64,000 nucleotides of DNA from Leptospira gomenensis (GTDB lineage Bacteria; Spirochaetota; Leptospiria; Leptospirales; Leptospiraceae): contig NZ_RQFA01000028.1 of the NCBI RefSeq assembly GCF_004770155.1, positions 47,501 through 111,500 of the forward strand, given 5' to 3'. The position numbers and the translations under genes were made by a program. This document shows, piece by piece, positions 1-14,027 of the stretch (its first letter is position 1; each line of letters begins with the position of its first letter). The notes beneath the pieces were generated by a model. It did not search any database, had not been told where the DNA came from, and was given only the letters and a program-made list of their open reading frames with translations.

Positions 1-744
1 GGATTGGATCCCAAGGCTCTCATGGCGGAACTCTTCGGGAAAAAAACCGGAATCTCCAAAGGATACGGTGGCTCCATGCACTTCTTCGACAAGGACAAAC
101 ATTTTATGGGAGGCCACGGAATCGTAGGAGGTCATATTTCTCTCGCGGCAGGAATCGCCTACGCGGCCAAATACAAAAAAACCGACGCGGTCACGATCTG
201 TTTCTTCGGAGAAGGTGCGGCCAATATCGGCTCCTTTCACGAAGGAATGAATCTCGCCGCGATTTGGAAACTACCTCTCGTGATGATCTGCGAGAACAAT
301 CACTACGCGATGGGAACCCCCGAATACCGCGCATTGTCCGTAAAGGACGTATCGGTCCGAGCGGCAGCCTACGACATAGCGAGGGACCATATCGAAGGAG
401 ACGAGGTTCGCAAAGTACGCGATCATGTACACGTCGCGGTGGAGCGGGCGCGGAGGGGTGAAGGCCCTACTCTTATGGAAATTTCCACGTATCGCTTCCG
501 AGGCCATTCCATGTCCGATCCGGCAAAATACAGAACCAAGGAAGAATTGGATCGTTACAAAGAAAGCGATCCGTTGTTGCGCGCCAAAAACGATCTTCTT
601 CACGCGGAATGGACGGAAGAAGAATTAGAAAAACTAGATACGAATTTATTGACTCAGGTGGAAGAAGCGATCGCGTTTGCCGATGCAAGCGACGAACCGC
701 CGTTAGGTTGGTTGTACAAAAACGTCTATGCGGAGGATGTCTGA
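1..744 (+). CDS. pdhA: Pyruvate dehydrogenase E1 component, alpha subunit (5' end outside window)
   Basis: This is the thiamine-diphosphate-binding alpha subunit of the E1 component, which decarboxylates pyruvate and passes the acetyl group to the lipoyl arm of E2. The reading frame is open from the first base, so the amino terminus lies upstream of the window. The ThDP/Mg motif is visible as GEGAANIGSFHEGMN followed by ICENNHYAMGT, which is the family's GDG...NN signature with Glu in the second position. The serine-containing loop RFRGHSMSDP, the site of phosphorylation in mitochondrial enzymes, is also present. The gene overlaps the start of pdhB (TGATG), which points to translational coupling. 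Family assignment is very secure. Confidence 0.96.
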   Translation, partial: GLDPKALMAELFGKKTGISKGYGGSMHFFDKDKHFMGGHGIVGGHISLAAGIAYAAKYKKTDAVTICFFGEGAANIGSFHEGMNLAAIWKLPLVMICENNHYAMGTPEYRALSVKDVSVRAAAYDIARDHIEGDEVRKVRDHVHVAVERARRGEGPTLMEISTYRFRGHSMSDPAKYRTKEELDRYKESDPLLRAKNDLLHAEWTEEELEKLDTNLLTQVEEAIAFADASDEPPLGWLYKNVYAEDV

Positions 745-1718
745 TGGCGATTCTCACATACCGGGAAGCTCTCAACAGAGCGATGTGCGAGGAAATGGAT
801 AAGGACCCGAATATCTTCCTCATGGGAGAGGAAGTCGGTCACTACGACGGGGCCTATAAGGTTTCTCAAGGAATGCTCGCCAAATACGGAGAAAGAAGAG
901 TGATCGATACTCCGATTTCCGAAAACGGTTTTGCAGGCGTGGGAATCGGTGCTGCCATGGTCGGCCTTCGTCCCATCATAGAATTTATGACCTGGAATTT
1001 TTCTCTCGTAGCGATCGATCAGATCATCAACTCCGCGGCTAAGATGAATTATATGAGCGCCGGACAATTCCCGATTCCGATCGTGTTTCGAGGAGCCGGG
1101 GGCGCCGGTGGAAGATTGGCGGCTCAACATTCTCAGTCGTTCGAAAGTTGGTACGCGCATATCCCCGGTTTGAAAGTGATCGCTCCGTATACGCCCGCGG
1201 ACGCGTGTGGTCTTCTCAAAACGGCGATCCGAGACAACAACCCGACGATCTTTATCGAAAGCGAGGTTTTATACGGAACCAAAGGAGAAGTTCCCGATCA
1301 GGAATACTCGATTCCGTTCGGAAAAGCGGATCTCAAACGGGAAGGTTCGGATATAACGATTGTTAGCTGGTCGAGAGCGTTGCAATACGTTTTACCCGCC
1401 GCCGAACGGCTCTCACGAGAAGGAATCTCCGCGGAAGTTTTGGATCTGCGTTCGATCCGTCCCTTGGACGAGGAAGCAATCTACGCGTCGATTCGTAAAA
1501 CCAACCGAGCTTTGATCGTAGAAGAAGGTTGGGAAGTGGCCGGTTTCGGTTCTCAGATCGCGTATCTGATCCAAAAAAACGCGTTCGATCACCTGGACGC
1601 CCCCGTGGAACGCGTCACGCAAGAAGACGTTCCGATGCCCTACGCCGCCAATTTGGAAAAGGCGTCCCTTCCGAGCGAAGAGAAAATCATCGCGAAGGTT
1701 CGGGAGATGTTGGAATAA
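744..1718 (+). CDS. pdhB: Pyruvate dehydrogenase E1 component, beta subunit
   Basis: This is the beta subunit of the E1 alpha2-beta2 heterotetramer of the pyruvate dehydrogenase complex (324 residues, normal for the family). The ATG at 744 overlaps the pdhA stop, and the protein then begins MAILTYREALNRAM, the typical beta-subunit opening. An open frame upstream of this ATG is out-of-frame pdhA sequence and is not part of the gene. Recognisable blocks are FLMGEEVGHYDGAYKVSQG, RVIDTPISENGFAGVGIGAA and GGRLAAQHSQS, plus the carboxy-terminal transketolase domain with VLDLRSIRPLDEEAI. It is followed after 21 bases by pdhC in the same operon. Confidence 0.97.
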   Translation: MAILTYREALNRAMCEEMDKDPNIFLMGEEVGHYDGAYKVSQGMLAKYGERRVIDTPISENGFAGVGIGAAMVGLRPIIEFMTWNFSLVAIDQIINSAAKMNYMSAGQFPIPIVFRGAGGAGGRLAAQHSQSFESWYAHIPGLKVIAPYTPADACGLLKTAIRDNNPTIFIESEVLYGTKGEVPDQEYSIPFGKADLKREGSDITIVSWSRALQYVLPAAERLSREGISAEVLDLRSIRPLDEEAIYASIRKTNRALIVEEGWEVAGFGSQIAYLIQKNAFDHLDAPVERVTQEDVPMPYAANLEKASLPSEEKIIAKVREMLE

Positions 1719-1739
1719 CGCACGCGAGGAACATTCAAA

Positions 1740-3176
<1,437 letters not shown>

Positions 3177-3189
3177 GGATTTTATTTTT

Positions 3190-4209
3190 GTGGAAAAAGA
3201 TTCAGCGTCCGCCACTCGAAAAGAAAAAATTAGAAAATCGGCACTCCTCCTTCTCTCTTTAAACAAAGAAGACGCAGCGAAAGTCTTATCGAAGTTAGAC
3301 GATTCCATGATCGAGGAGATCATTTTGGAAATGGCTCAGATTCGGAGCGTTTCCAAAAAAGAAAAAGAGGACGTACTTCTCGAGTTCAAGAATTCGCTTC
3401 GACCCGAAGACGGTGAAATCAAAGGTGGAATGGACGCGGCTCGGGAAATTCTGCAACATTCCCTGGGAAGAGAAAAAGCGGAGAATATCTTAGGCAAACT
3501 TTCCCGCAAAGACATAGAAGACGATTTTTCTTTTTTGAGCGAAGCGGAACCCGGTGTTTTGGCCGGTCTTTTACAACACGAATCCCCGCAGACGATCGCG
3601 GTAACTCTCGCGTTTATGACTCCGAAAAAAGCGGCGGACATTCTGAAATTTTTTCCCGGCGAATTACAAGCCAACGTCGCTTATCGTTTGGCGAACACGA
3701 CCAAGACACATCCCGACGCGATCAAGGAAATCGCGAGAGTTCTCAAGAAAAAATACGAACAACGAGACCGCTCCGAATACAGCGAAGCGGGAGGCGCGGA
3801 AGCTCTTGCGAACATCCTGGGGCATATGGATAAATCCCAAGAGGAAAATATTCTGAAAGAACTCGAGGCGAATTCTCCGGAGCTGGCAAAACAGGTAAAG
3901 GAAAAGTTATATACGTTCGAGGACGTTCTCGGATTGGATCAAAAAGAGATGAGGATTTTGATCAACCGATTGAACGACGACGAATGTTTGGGCGTCGCCC
4001 TTCGGGGAGCGGGAGAGGAATTGAGAAGTCATTTTTTAAACGCGATGTCCCGCAACCGAGCCGCGGAAATTATGGATTCGATGGACATCCGCGGAAAACT
4101 AACGTTACGCGAAATCAGCGACGCAAGAAATGGAATACTCAAACTCATTCGCGAGTTGGAGGAAGAAGGTACGATTTTCGTCAAAAAAGACGGAGAGGAA
4201 TACATTTAA
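3190..4209 (+). CDS. fliG: Flagellar motor switch protein FliG
   Basis: FliG forms the upper ring of the flagellar switch complex and couples stator torque to rotor rotation; in spirochaetes it serves the periplasmic flagella. The 339-residue protein has the family length. It carries the middle-domain signature HESPQTIAVTLAFM (usual form EHPQTIA) and a charged carboxy-terminal domain with the torque-helix-like segment near LTLREISDARNGILKLIREL. The start is GTG at 3190, 13 bases after pdhC. No other flagellar gene lies nearby, which suits an isolated paralogue, since leptospires carry several fliG copies. Which paralogue this is cannot be told from sequence alone. Confidence 0.9.
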   Translation: MEKDSASATRKEKIRKSALLLLSLNKEDAAKVLSKLDDSMIEEIILEMAQIRSVSKKEKEDVLLEFKNSLRPEDGEIKGGMDAAREILQHSLGREKAENILGKLSRKDIEDDFSFLSEAEPGVLAGLLQHESPQTIAVTLAFMTPKKAADILKFFPGELQANVAYRLANTTKTHPDAIKEIARVLKKKYEQRDRSEYSEAGGAEALANILGHMDKSQEENILKELEANSPELAKQVKEKLYTFEDVLGLDQKEMRILINRLNDDECLGVALRGAGEELRSHFLNAMSRNRAAEIMDSMDIRGKLTLREISDARNGILKLIRELEEEGTIFVKKDGEEYI

Positions 4210-4266
4210 CCGCTTATAGTCAAATTTTCCGAACTTGAATGTTATTGATTTAGAAAGGGAAACAAC

Positions 4267-4341
<75 letters not shown>

Positions 4342-4486
4342 TGTTTGATAGATACTTTTTCAAAGGAACTCGTACGGTCAATCCCTTTCAAACAAATTAG
4401 TCCGAAAAATTCTGTTCCGGAAATCGTTTCTTTCATTTCTTGGAATACGGAATCATCTTTCTAAAAATATTGGAACCCGCACACGA

Positions 4487-5161
4487 ATGATCGTACAGGA
4501 AAAAAAACCGAAGGAACTTTTGGAAGACCGTATCTTTACCGTTTCCAATTTCCTTTCCGTAAGCAGGGTTTTTCTTTTGCCCTTCTTTATCACGTTTACG
4601 AAAACATACATGGAAAATCCGGAACGAACCGAATTTCTTTTGTACGCAATTTTAACCTGTTTGGGAGCGGTTTTGACCGATTACCTGGACGGCTTCCTCG
4701 CCAGATTATTGGATCAAGAATCGGTACTCGGTCGTTATTTGGATCCTGTTTGCGACAAGATCGTTACGGTCGGCGGTCTTTCCGTTATCGTTCATTATTT
4801 TCGATTTCCGATTTGGATCTTAATCGCCTACATCATCCGCGAGATTTTAGGGATTTGGCTCGGGAGCTTTTTGTATTTGAAACGGGGAATTCAAGGGAAA
4901 CCGAATTGGTGGGGAAAGTTCGGAGTCGGCTTGGTTGCAATCGTCGTCCTTTGGTATATGTGTATTCCTCTAATAGAACGCAATATCGTCGGAGAAAGCC
5001 TCTTGAAAAAACCGGAATTATCGGGTTACGTTCTGGTTTTTATTCTTTGTATCGGAATCTTCGCCTATTCCAAACGTTATTGGAATATCGTATTTCATCC
5101 GGAAACAATCCAAATCGATCCTGAGGATAAAAAGACGAAAAAGAAATACGAACTTGTATAA
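4487..5161 (+). CDS. pgsA: CDP-alcohol phosphatidyltransferase, PgsA-like
   Basis: This is an integral membrane enzyme expected to make phosphatidylglycerol phosphate from CDP-diacylglycerol and glycerol 3-phosphate. The full CDP-alcohol phosphotransferase signature is present, DG-x2-AR-x8-G-x3-D-x3-D, seen as DYLDGFLAR, then G, then RYLDPVCD. The amino-terminal VSNFLSVSRVFLLP and the later KPNWWGKFG match the PgsA subgroup better than phosphatidylserine synthase. Five or six hydrophobic segments are visible. The last 25 residues are highly charged (EDKKTKKKYELV). Substrate choice within the superfamily is inferred from motif resemblance only. Confidence 0.85.
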   Translation: MIVQEKKPKELLEDRIFTVSNFLSVSRVFLLPFFITFTKTYMENPERTEFLLYAILTCLGAVLTDYLDGFLARLLDQESVLGRYLDPVCDKIVTVGGLSVIVHYFRFPIWILIAYIIREILGIWLGSFLYLKRGIQGKPNWWGKFGVGLVAIVVLWYMCIPLIERNIVGESLLKKPELSGYVLVFILCIGIFAYSKRYWNIVFHPETIQIDPEDKKTKKKYELV

Positions 5162-5172
5162 ACGTAACTTCC

Positions 5173-5200
5173 TTGACGTGCAAACCGGGTTTCACATCCT
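5173..5200 (+). promoter_or_regulatory. Probable sigma-70-type promoter of tRNA-Leu
   Basis: A TTGACG hexamer (5173-5178) and CATCCT (5195-5200) are separated by 16 bases and lie about 15 bases before the tRNA-Leu 5' end. The -35 is strong, the -10 is weak, and the spacer is one base short. Confidence 0.35.
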
Positions 5201-5206
5201 GTCTTA

Positions 5207-5647
<441 letters not shown>

Positions 5648-6559
5648 ATGAAATTAACCCCTATGACCGACCCGAAAACCAGGCTCCTCTCCTTCTTCAT
5701 TTTCCTGTTTTGTCTTTTTTCATTCGGTTGGATCCTATCTTTCGAAAATTCCGCAGAAACGGTAAAGCCGATCTCGGAAGCTCCGGACGCAAACGGTATC
5801 CCCGTTTTGATCTATCATGAAATCGTAATGGATGAACGTGCACCCGGCGAAACGGTGATTTCTTTGGAGAAATTCCAAGAGCAGATGCACTACCTTCATA
5901 CCCACGGATATCAACCGGTAACGATGAAGGATCTCCTTCAATACATGCGCGGCCAAAAACGACTTCCTCAGCGTTCCGTCGTACTCAACTTCGACGACGG
6001 ATGGAAAAACGTCCTCAATGCGGTCCCGGTCTTGAATCGTTATTCCTTTCCGGCTTCCTTCTGGATCATCTCCGGACCGAAGGGAATCGGCAACGGAGAA
6101 TATCTGGAATGGTCCGATATACGAGAACTCGCTCGCAATCCACGTTTCGAAATCGGATCACATACTTACAGTCATCCTTGGGATCCGAAAAATAATTTGG
6201 TGACTTGGGTGGACGGACGCAATCCCGGAAAAGGTCCCCAAGACGCGCTTTTCGAATTGAAAGAATCCAAAAAAATCCTGGAACACAACCTGGGAATACC
6301 GGTGGATTACCTCGCCTGGCCCTGCGGATGGTACAATGAAACCCTCCTACGACTCGCAAAACGAGCGGGTTATAAAGCGATCGTAACTACGGAAGACGGA
6401 AGCAACGTTCCGGGTGGAGATCCGTACAAAATCAAACGGATCTTCATAGACGGACAATGCGATATCGACTCGTTCGTAGAACAATTGGAAAATCCTCGCT
6501 ACATCGTTTGCCAGAAAAAACAAAAGTCCACGCAGGGAAATTCCCCGTATTCCCATTAG
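5648..6559 (+). CDS. Membrane-anchored polysaccharide deacetylase (NodB-homology)
   Basis: This is a carbohydrate esterase family 4 enzyme expected to remove acetyl groups from an N-acetylated polysaccharide outside the cytoplasm. An amino-terminal hydrophobic segment (about residues 13-31) serves as signal or anchor. The catalytic motifs are LNFDDGW (D116, D117) and SHTYSHP (metal-binding H172 and H176); [10 protein letters not shown] supplies motif 3. The arrangement resembles IcaB/PgaB-type deacetylases that act on poly-N-acetylglucosamine. A processive glycosyltransferase follows 107 bases downstream, which supports a joint role in surface polysaccharide synthesis. An in-frame ATG 15 bases downstream is an alternative start. 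Confidence 0.88.
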   Translation: MKLTPMTDPKTRLLSFFIFLFCLFSFGWILSFENSAETVKPISEAPDANGIPVLIYHEIVMDERAPGETVISLEKFQEQMHYLHTHGYQPVTMKDLLQYMRGQKRLPQRSVVLNFDDGWKNVLNAVPVLNRYSFPASFWIISGPKGIGNGEYLEWSDIRELARNPRFEIGSHTYSHPWDPKNNLVTWVDGRNPGKGPQDALFELKESKKILEHNLGIPVDYLAWPCGWYNETLLRLAKRAGYKAIVTTEDGSNVPGGDPYKIKRIFIDGQCDIDSFVEQLENPRYIVCQKKQKSTQGNSPYSH

Positions 6560-6666
6560 CATTTTCTAAACTTACCGCTTTTAAAAAATTTCGGGAAAGT
6601 TTCGAGTATTGTGGTATCAAGTTGACCCCCGTTCTTCGTTATAGGTAGAAAATCGGCACAAATTCG

Positions 6667-8895
6667 ATGTCTACTGCTTCCGCAACGAACCCGAAGTTTT
6701 CGGAAACGAAAACTTCCTATTCCCGCCAACTCTGGCTTACACGAATCTTTTTGATCCTAACCGCGGTAGCCTGCGTCTTCGCAGGTTATGAAATGTTCCA
6801 AGTGTTGTTGGAACAGATCGAGGACGATCGACCGTTCGCAGCCATCGGACAAATATCGTTCTTTCTCATCATCGCATTACTCACGTATGGCAACTTCGTT
6901 TATCAATTTACGAGAATCGGATATTTCAAACGTCTCTTGTCGCATTCCCCCGCAAACCGCGACCGCTTGGAAGAAGCCGTTTACCAGGGAGATGCCGCTC
7001 CTCTGGCCATTTTGGTTCCTTCCTATAAAGAAGAATTGGATATCGTCCGGGAAACGCTTCTATCCGCCGCGCTCCAGGATTATCCGAATCGGCGGATCGT
7101 ACTTTTGATCGACGATCCTCCGCAACCGAAACGTTATGCGGACTTCGAAGCGCTGCGGAACATGAGAAATTTACCGCAGATTCTGCAGAGCGAATTCGAC
7201 AAAGCGGCGTCTCCTTTTTTGTCGGCCAAAACGGAATACGAGAACCGGAAACGGAGCGGAATCACCGAATCGATTTCGGAAATCGGTCGAATCGTGACCT
7301 TATACGAAACCGCTCTTTCGTGGTTCGAGACGAAACTCGGCGAATACGACGATCCCTCCTTACGCAAGGAACTTCCGGATCATACCCGGATCTTTATGCG
7401 GGACCGGGTGTTCGAAACCTGGTCCGATCTTCATCGTTCCAAAATCGAAGAATGGAATACTCTACTTGGTTCAAATAACGATTCGCCAAACCGGGAAAAT
7501 CCCGCTCTGGAAGCAAAAATCGAACGGGAATACAACCGACTTGTCAGTTTGTTCTCGGTGCGTTTTTCGAGTTTCGAACGAAAGAGCTATGTAAACCTCT
7601 CCCATCTGCCGAATAAGGCGATGAATCTGAATAGTTATATCGATCTTTTGGGAAAACGATTTCGCGAACGAGAGGACGCACAGGGAATCCATCTGGAAGA
7701 AACGTTCCGCGAAGACTTTACTTGGGAAGTTCCTGCTGCGGAATTTTTGATCACCTTGGATGCAGACAGCACCCTACTCCCGGATTACGCGATCAAACTC
7801 GTGCAAGTATTTTCCCGACCGGGATTCGAACGAATCGCGGTGGTACAAACTCCGTACAGTTCGGTTCCAGGCGCACCCAATGGCTTGGAACGGATGGCGG
7901 GAGCCACGACGGACATACAATATCAAATTCACCAAGGTTTCACACATTTCGGAGCCACGTTTTGGGTCGGGGCCAATGCCATGCTTCGTCATCGAGCGCT
8001 TTTGGATATTTGCACCTTCCACGAGGAGCGCGGATTTAAAATCCGCAAATACATCCAAGACAATACGGTCATCGAGGATACGGAATCGAGCATCGATCTC
8101 TTGGACGTACATTGGAATCTCTTCAACTATCCGGAACGTCTGGCCTACAGCGCGACCCCTCCCGATTTCGGTTCTTTGTTGATTCAAAGAAGACGATGGG
8201 CCAACGGAGGATTGATCATTCTTCCGAAACTGATCCGTCACGTATTCTCGTTTCCTTGGCGTTGGGCGAAATTCGTGGAAGGTTTTTTTCGAGTGCATTA
8301 TCTGGGATCGATTGCGGCGGTGAACGTGGGTTTGGTGATACTTATGGGAAGTCCATTGGGAGAAGGGATCGAAACGTATTGGATCGCCTTGTCTTCGATT
8401 CCGTATTTCGTTCTTTATGGAATGGACTTAGTCCGTCTCGGATATCGATGGATCGACGTCGTTCAGATATATTCCTTAAATCTTTTGCTGATTCCGGTCA
8501 ATCTCGCCGGGGTTTTTATGTCCGTCAATCAAGCGATCACGGGAAAACAAATTCCCTTTAGCAGGACTCCGAAGGTGATCGGCAGAACGGCCCTACCCGG
8601 TTTGTATGTGATTTCCGAATTCGCACTTTTCGCGCAACTAGTATTCGGATGTATCATCAATTATCTGCATCGCAACTGGATCTATTCTTTGTACAACCTA
8701 TCCAACGCCCTTCTTTTGGGATATGCGATCGTAAAGTTCATCGGAATCAAGTCTTGCTGGGAGGATCTCCTCCTTTCCCTCGAAGAACCGCAGGTGGAAA
8801 TCGTGGAAACGGTCGCCCACCTGGTTGAACCCGGAGTACAATTAGAACTGGAAAGTGCGATCGTATATTCCCAGGAAACCGAGACTGAGGAGTAA
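6667..8895 (+). CDS. Membrane-bound processive glycosyltransferase, family 2 (BcsA/PgaC type)
   Basis: This 742-residue enzyme is predicted to polymerise a sugar from a nucleotide donor and extrude the chain through its own membrane domain. Two hydrophobic segments (about residues 24-44 and 55-77) precede a cytosolic GT-A domain. The processive GT2 motifs are visible: LVPSYKEE and LIDDPP for donor binding, [12 protein letters not shown] (D365, D367), and QRRRW (507-511). Several membrane helices follow. The gap between the DD and DxD motifs, about 220 residues, is unusually long and contains a charged helical insert. It follows the polysaccharide deacetylase, like PgaC/PgaB or IcaA/IcaB pairs. 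No c-di-GMP-binding PilZ domain is fused to it. The polymer is unknown. Confidence 0.88.
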   Translation: MSTASATNPKFSETKTSYSRQLWLTRIFLILTAVACVFAGYEMFQVLLEQIEDDRPFAAIGQISFFLIIALLTYGNFVYQFTRIGYFKRLLSHSPANRDRLEEAVYQGDAAPLAILVPSYKEELDIVRETLLSAALQDYPNRRIVLLIDDPPQPKRYADFEALRNMRNLPQILQSEFDKAASPFLSAKTEYENRKRSGITESISEIGRIVTLYETALSWFETKLGEYDDPSLRKELPDHTRIFMRDRVFETWSDLHRSKIEEWNTLLGSNNDSPNRENPALEAKIEREYNRLVSLFSVRFSSFERKSYVNLSHLPNKAMNLNSYIDLLGKRFREREDAQGIHLEETFREDFTWEVPAAEFLITLDADSTLLPDYAIKLVQVFSRPGFERIAVVQTPYSSVPGAPNGLERMAGATTDIQYQIHQGFTHFGATFWVGANAMLRHRALLDICTFHEERGFKIRKYIQDNTVIEDTESSIDLLDVHWNLFNYPERLAYSATPPDFGSLLIQRRRWANGGLIILPKLIRHVFSFPWRWAKFVEGFFRVHYLGSIAAVNVGLVILMGSPLGEGIETYWIALSSIPYFVLYGMDLVRLGYRWIDVVQIYSLNLLLIPVNLAGVFMSVNQAITGKQIPFSRTPKVIGRTALPGLYVISEFALFAQLVFGCIINYLHRNWIYSLYNLSNALLLGYAIVKFIGIKSCWEDLLLSLEEPQVEIVETVAHLVEPGVQLELESAIVYSQETETEE

Positions 8896-9057
8896 ACGGG
8901 CCGAATCGGAACAGTACTCGTTCGTAAGATTCGTCGTTTCCTTTCGAACGGATGATCCCGTTCGTCTCGAAACAAACCGATTACGCCAAAAGGACGCTCT
9001 CTAAAACCGGTCAAATTCCTCTTGTAATTTGATTCCCGCGGAAAACTCTCGTTCTAT

Positions 9058-9708
9058 ATGTCTGCGAATCAAGGACCGGTATCCGTACAGGAGGTTTTGT
9101 ACAAAGCCAGGTTGTTTTTTTCCGGATTTTTTCTCTGCCTATTCTTGTTGTTCGGAGCGTTTTTTCTTTCCCCACTGTATTTGATCCAGGACAAACCCTT
9201 CCCGAAAAGCGACGCCCTCGTTTTGGAGGCGAAAGAAACGATTCCGCGGGAAGTTCTTAAAAACGCGGCGGACGGATTTAAAAAAGGATATGCAGGAATT
9301 CTAATCATCTTATATTCTCCCGCAACCTCGAATTCCGCATTGGGCATCGGAACGGATCTTACGACGGAGATGCAAAACTCTCTTGTAGCGTTGGGAGTGG
9401 ACGAATCAAAAATCCTCATCTATAAACTCGATCCGTATCCCGTAGGCGCAAAAAACTTCTCCAAATCGCTTTTGAAAATCTGCCTGGATCGACAATTAAA
9501 AACGATCTTAGTGCTTTCCAAACGATTCGAATCCGCACTCAATCAGACGACATACGAATCCGTGCTCGGACCGGCCGGCTTGAAAATTCAGGTCGTCGCG
9601 TTATCCGATAAAACGAACGCTTCCAATTGGTTTTTAACGGAAGAAGGATTCGAACTCGTCTTCTCGAATTTGGCCAGAACTCTTTATCAAATACTCCCAG
9701 GAAAATAA
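9058..9708 (+). CDS. Membrane-anchored YdcF/DUF218-like protein
   Basis: This protein of unknown function has one amino-terminal membrane helix (about residues 17-41), then an alpha/beta domain starting KSDALVLEA. The layout resembles the DUF218 (YdcF/ElyC) fold: a first strand with an Asp, a helix-rich middle with [14 protein letters not shown], and a later [11 protein letters not shown] strand. The canonical glycine-rich motifs of that family are degraded, so the link is an inference from overall pattern. The gene lies between the glycosyltransferase and lysS, 7 bases before lysS. A role in envelope polysaccharide metabolism is possible but unproven. Confidence 0.6.
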   Translation: MSANQGPVSVQEVLYKARLFFSGFFLCLFLLFGAFFLSPLYLIQDKPFPKSDALVLEAKETIPREVLKNAADGFKKGYAGILIILYSPATSNSALGIGTDLTTEMQNSLVALGVDESKILIYKLDPYPVGAKNFSKSLLKICLDRQLKTILVLSKRFESALNQTTYESVLGPAGLKIQVVALSDKTNASNWFLTEEGFELVFSNLARTLYQILPGK

Positions 9709-9715
9709 AATCGGA

Positions 9716-11212
<1,497 letters not shown>

Positions 11213-11222
11213 AACGAAACCT

Positions 11223-11915
11223 CTAACTTTGAAATCTTCGTTTGGTCCGTGTTAGGTCTTCCAAAAAACGGAGGGCCAGCGAATCCACCAAGATATCCAC
11301 GCGATTTCGAAGATCGGTGATCGATCCGTCGGTGACGTCCAGACGACGTTCCAAACGGTGAATCGACGCTTGGAATCGGTTATCGAAATTGCGAAATTCC
11401 TCTTTCACTTCCGCGCGAAAACCATCTAGGTCGGACTTTATTTCCGCACGAAGCCCCTGATGATCTGCTTTCATCTCCGCACGAAGTTCCTGTCGATCGG
11501 CTTTCATCTCCGCACGAAGTTCCTGATGATCGGCTTTCATCTCCGCACGAAGTTCCTGATGATCGGCTTTCATTTCCTCGCGAAGTTCCTGATGATCGGC
11601 TTTCATTTCCTCGCGAAGTTCCTGCTTGTCTATTTTCATTGCCAAGCGCAGGCCCTCTAGTTCGGATTTCATCTCCGCACGAAGCTCCTGTCGATCGGAT
11701 TTCATTTCCTCGCGAAGTTCCTGCCGATCGGCTTTCATTTCCGATCTCATTTCGACTCGAAATTCTCCGAAGTTAGATTCCAAACCGCGGAACTCGCTTT
11801 TCAGTTGTTTTAGCTCCGAAAATAAATCTTTCCAAAGAAGTCTAAGGAATCCGAATAAAGAACCGAACCCAGCGAGTGTGGAAAGAAATAAAGCCCAAAA
11901 AGGAAAGTCGGACAT
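11223..11915 (-). CDS. Membrane-anchored hendecad-repeat coiled-coil protein
   Basis: This 230-residue protein has no recognised enzymatic domain. One membrane helix (about residues 6-27) is followed by a long amphipathic helix made of ten 11-residue units (residues 66-175) with the consensus ELRAEMKADHQ. Residues 99-153 are five nearly identical copies. Eleven-residue periodicity predicts a right-handed coiled coil, so the protein probably forms a membrane-tethered oligomeric rod. The carboxy-terminal 55 residues are also helical but not repeated. It converges on lysS with a 10-base gap. The general design recalls the repeat-bearing Bdr proteins of Borrelia, but no homology is claimed. Confidence 0.75.
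   Translation of the reverse strand: MSDFPFWALFLSTLAGFGSLFGFLRLLWKDLFSELKQLKSEFRGLESNFGEFRVEMRSEMKADRQELREEMKSDRQELRAEMKSELEGLRLAMKIDKQELREEMKADHQELREEMKADHQELRAEMKADHQELRAEMKADRQELRAEMKADHQGLRAEIKSDLDGFRAEVKEEFRNFDNRFQASIHRLERRLDVTDGSITDLRNRVDILVDSLALRFLEDLTRTKRRFQS
11391..11720 (-). repeat. Tandem 33-bp repeats inside the coiled-coil gene
   Basis: Ten in-frame 33-base units encode the hendecads. The five units at 11457-11621 differ by only a few bases, while the flanking ones have diverged. Near-identity at DNA level indicates recent duplication, so copy number may vary between strains without breaking the frame. Confidence 0.85.
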
Positions 11916-12064
11916 AGAAGGAAATACCGGGTTTCAAAAAAGAAAAATCAAGAAGAAAAAAGACGAGGGTGAAAAATAAAAATAGATTCTACATATTTTT
12001 ACCTACAAACGAAATCACATGCAAACTAACGAATATGATTTTCAGACTGTTTCGAAGAGACTTT

Positions 12065-12889
<825 letters not shown>

Positions 12890-12933
12890 CCTAAAGACAT
12901 CCTATACGACATAAGCTCAGAGTCAATTGAAAC

Positions 12934-13590
12934 TTAACTGTTTCGAGTCCGGATTTTACGAACCGCGCTCCTAAATTCGGATTCCAAACAAGCCATAGAA
13001 ATGCCGGAAAGGAGGAACGGCCCTTGGTCCAAAATCGAATCCAGTTTGGAAACTTGAATTCCTCCGATCAAGGTCACCCGTATCGGGGCCGCGCGGGCGA
13101 CCGTCTTCAGAATTTCCGTTCCGATCGCGGACTTTGCGTCTTCCTTATTTTCGGTTTCGAAAACCGGACCCAATCCGACGTATTTCCACAAGGTAGGATC
13201 CAAGGACAAAACCTCCTCCAACGTATGCGCGGACGTTCCCAAAAACAAACCGCTGCGAGCCAATTCGTTTTTTTCCGTTTCCGTCAAACGTTCGAAATCC
13301 TCCTTACCGACGTGTGCACCGAAACAATCGGAACGAATCGCCAAACTCCAATGATCGTTCAAAATCCAACGCGCTTTCGGATAACGTGTTCGTAACGTTT
13401 CGAGAGAACGCGCTATTTCGGATTCAGTCAATGTCTTCGCTCGAATTTGAAAAAAGGGAACCACATCGGAACAAGGAAGCCAAAGTTCGGGAACGGAATA
13501 AAAGTCCAGATTCTTTTTTTCGCAGAAGTCCCAATCCAAAATCGGATAAATTCCCGGGCTTCTCCAATCGGACGTTTGCAACTCAAACAT
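12934..13590 (-). CDS. thiE: Thiamine-phosphate synthase-like protein (ThiE/TenI family)
   Basis: This is a TIM-barrel protein of the ThiE/TenI family (218 residues). ThiE joins HMP pyrophosphate and thiazole phosphate to give thiamine phosphate, and TenI aromatises the thiazole. Visible blocks are FFQIRAKTL (usual form QLReK), the pocket [11 protein letters not shown] with [36 protein letters not shown] and [14 protein letters not shown]. The phosphate-binding region before the end reads [14 protein letters not shown], close to the AvvSaI form. No thiamine gene or TPP riboswitch is adjacent. The QIRAKTL and ETENK variants leave the choice between ThiE and a TenI-like role open. Confidence 0.75.
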   Translation of the reverse strand: MFELQTSDWRSPGIYPILDWDFCEKKNLDFYSVPELWLPCSDVVPFFQIRAKTLTESEIARSLETLRTRYPKARWILNDHWSLAIRSDCFGAHVGKEDFERLTETEKNELARSGLFLGTSAHTLEEVLSLDPTLWKYVGLGPVFETENKEDAKSAIGTEILKTVARAAPIRVTLIGGIQVSKLDSILDQGPFLLSGISMACLESEFRSAVRKIRTRNS

Positions 13591-13742
13591 CCTCGTCGTT
13601 TCCCAACAGTATGATTCGATTCCGCAGCGCAGTCATTGTCCTTTTTTCTCCCGGTTTTCTTTGAGAAAGTTTGAATCAGGAATCATTCAAGGTCGAATCT
13701 TTTTTGATTTACGCGAAATTCACGGATCGGGAACATACACAT

Positions 13743-14027
13743 ATGAGGAAATTCGCGTTCATTCTTCTTTGTATTTTTCTTTTGTCTGCCCTCTTTTTAG
13801 GATGTAATTCCAGAAAAGACGAAACCACGGACAAGGCCATTTTGAATTATATGCTTTCCTGCGGTCCGGGCGGAACAATCGAATCCTGCAACGCGAGTTG
13901 CTCAGATCGTTACGGAGCGACCGTCACAAGCGCGAATTTGCAGGCGCTCAACAGTTGCACCAGCGCTTGTGCGACCAACTGCAATCTCGTCAGTTTGTTT
14001 CTGACGTACAGTTCTTTGAATAAGTAA
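13743..14027 (+). CDS. Small cysteine-rich lipoprotein
   Basis: This predicted 94-residue lipoprotein has no recognised function. The ATG at 13743 gives a textbook spirochaetal signal, [21 protein letters not shown], with the lipidated Cys at residue 21. An open frame continues upstream but adds a polar segment before the signal, so the later start is preferred. The mature part has eight cysteines, several in closely spaced pairs (CGPGG...[14 protein letters not shown]), which predicts disulphide bonds. Its last 38 bases overlap the converging rsmE gene. Confidence 0.7.
   Translation: MRKFAFILLCIFLLSALFLGCNSRKDETTDKAILNYMLSCGPGGTIESCNASCSDRYGATVTSANLQALNSCTSACATNCNLVSLFLTYSSLNK

Noticed and set aside
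11391..11720. Regularly spaced repeats that might be taken for a CRISPR array
   Set aside because: Units are contiguous, 33 bases long with no spacers, and translate as a coiled coil in one frame.
13591..13742. TPP riboswitch upstream of the ThiE-like gene
   Set aside because: No conserved CTGAGA or ACCTGA-like THI-box elements are visible before its start, on the minus strand.
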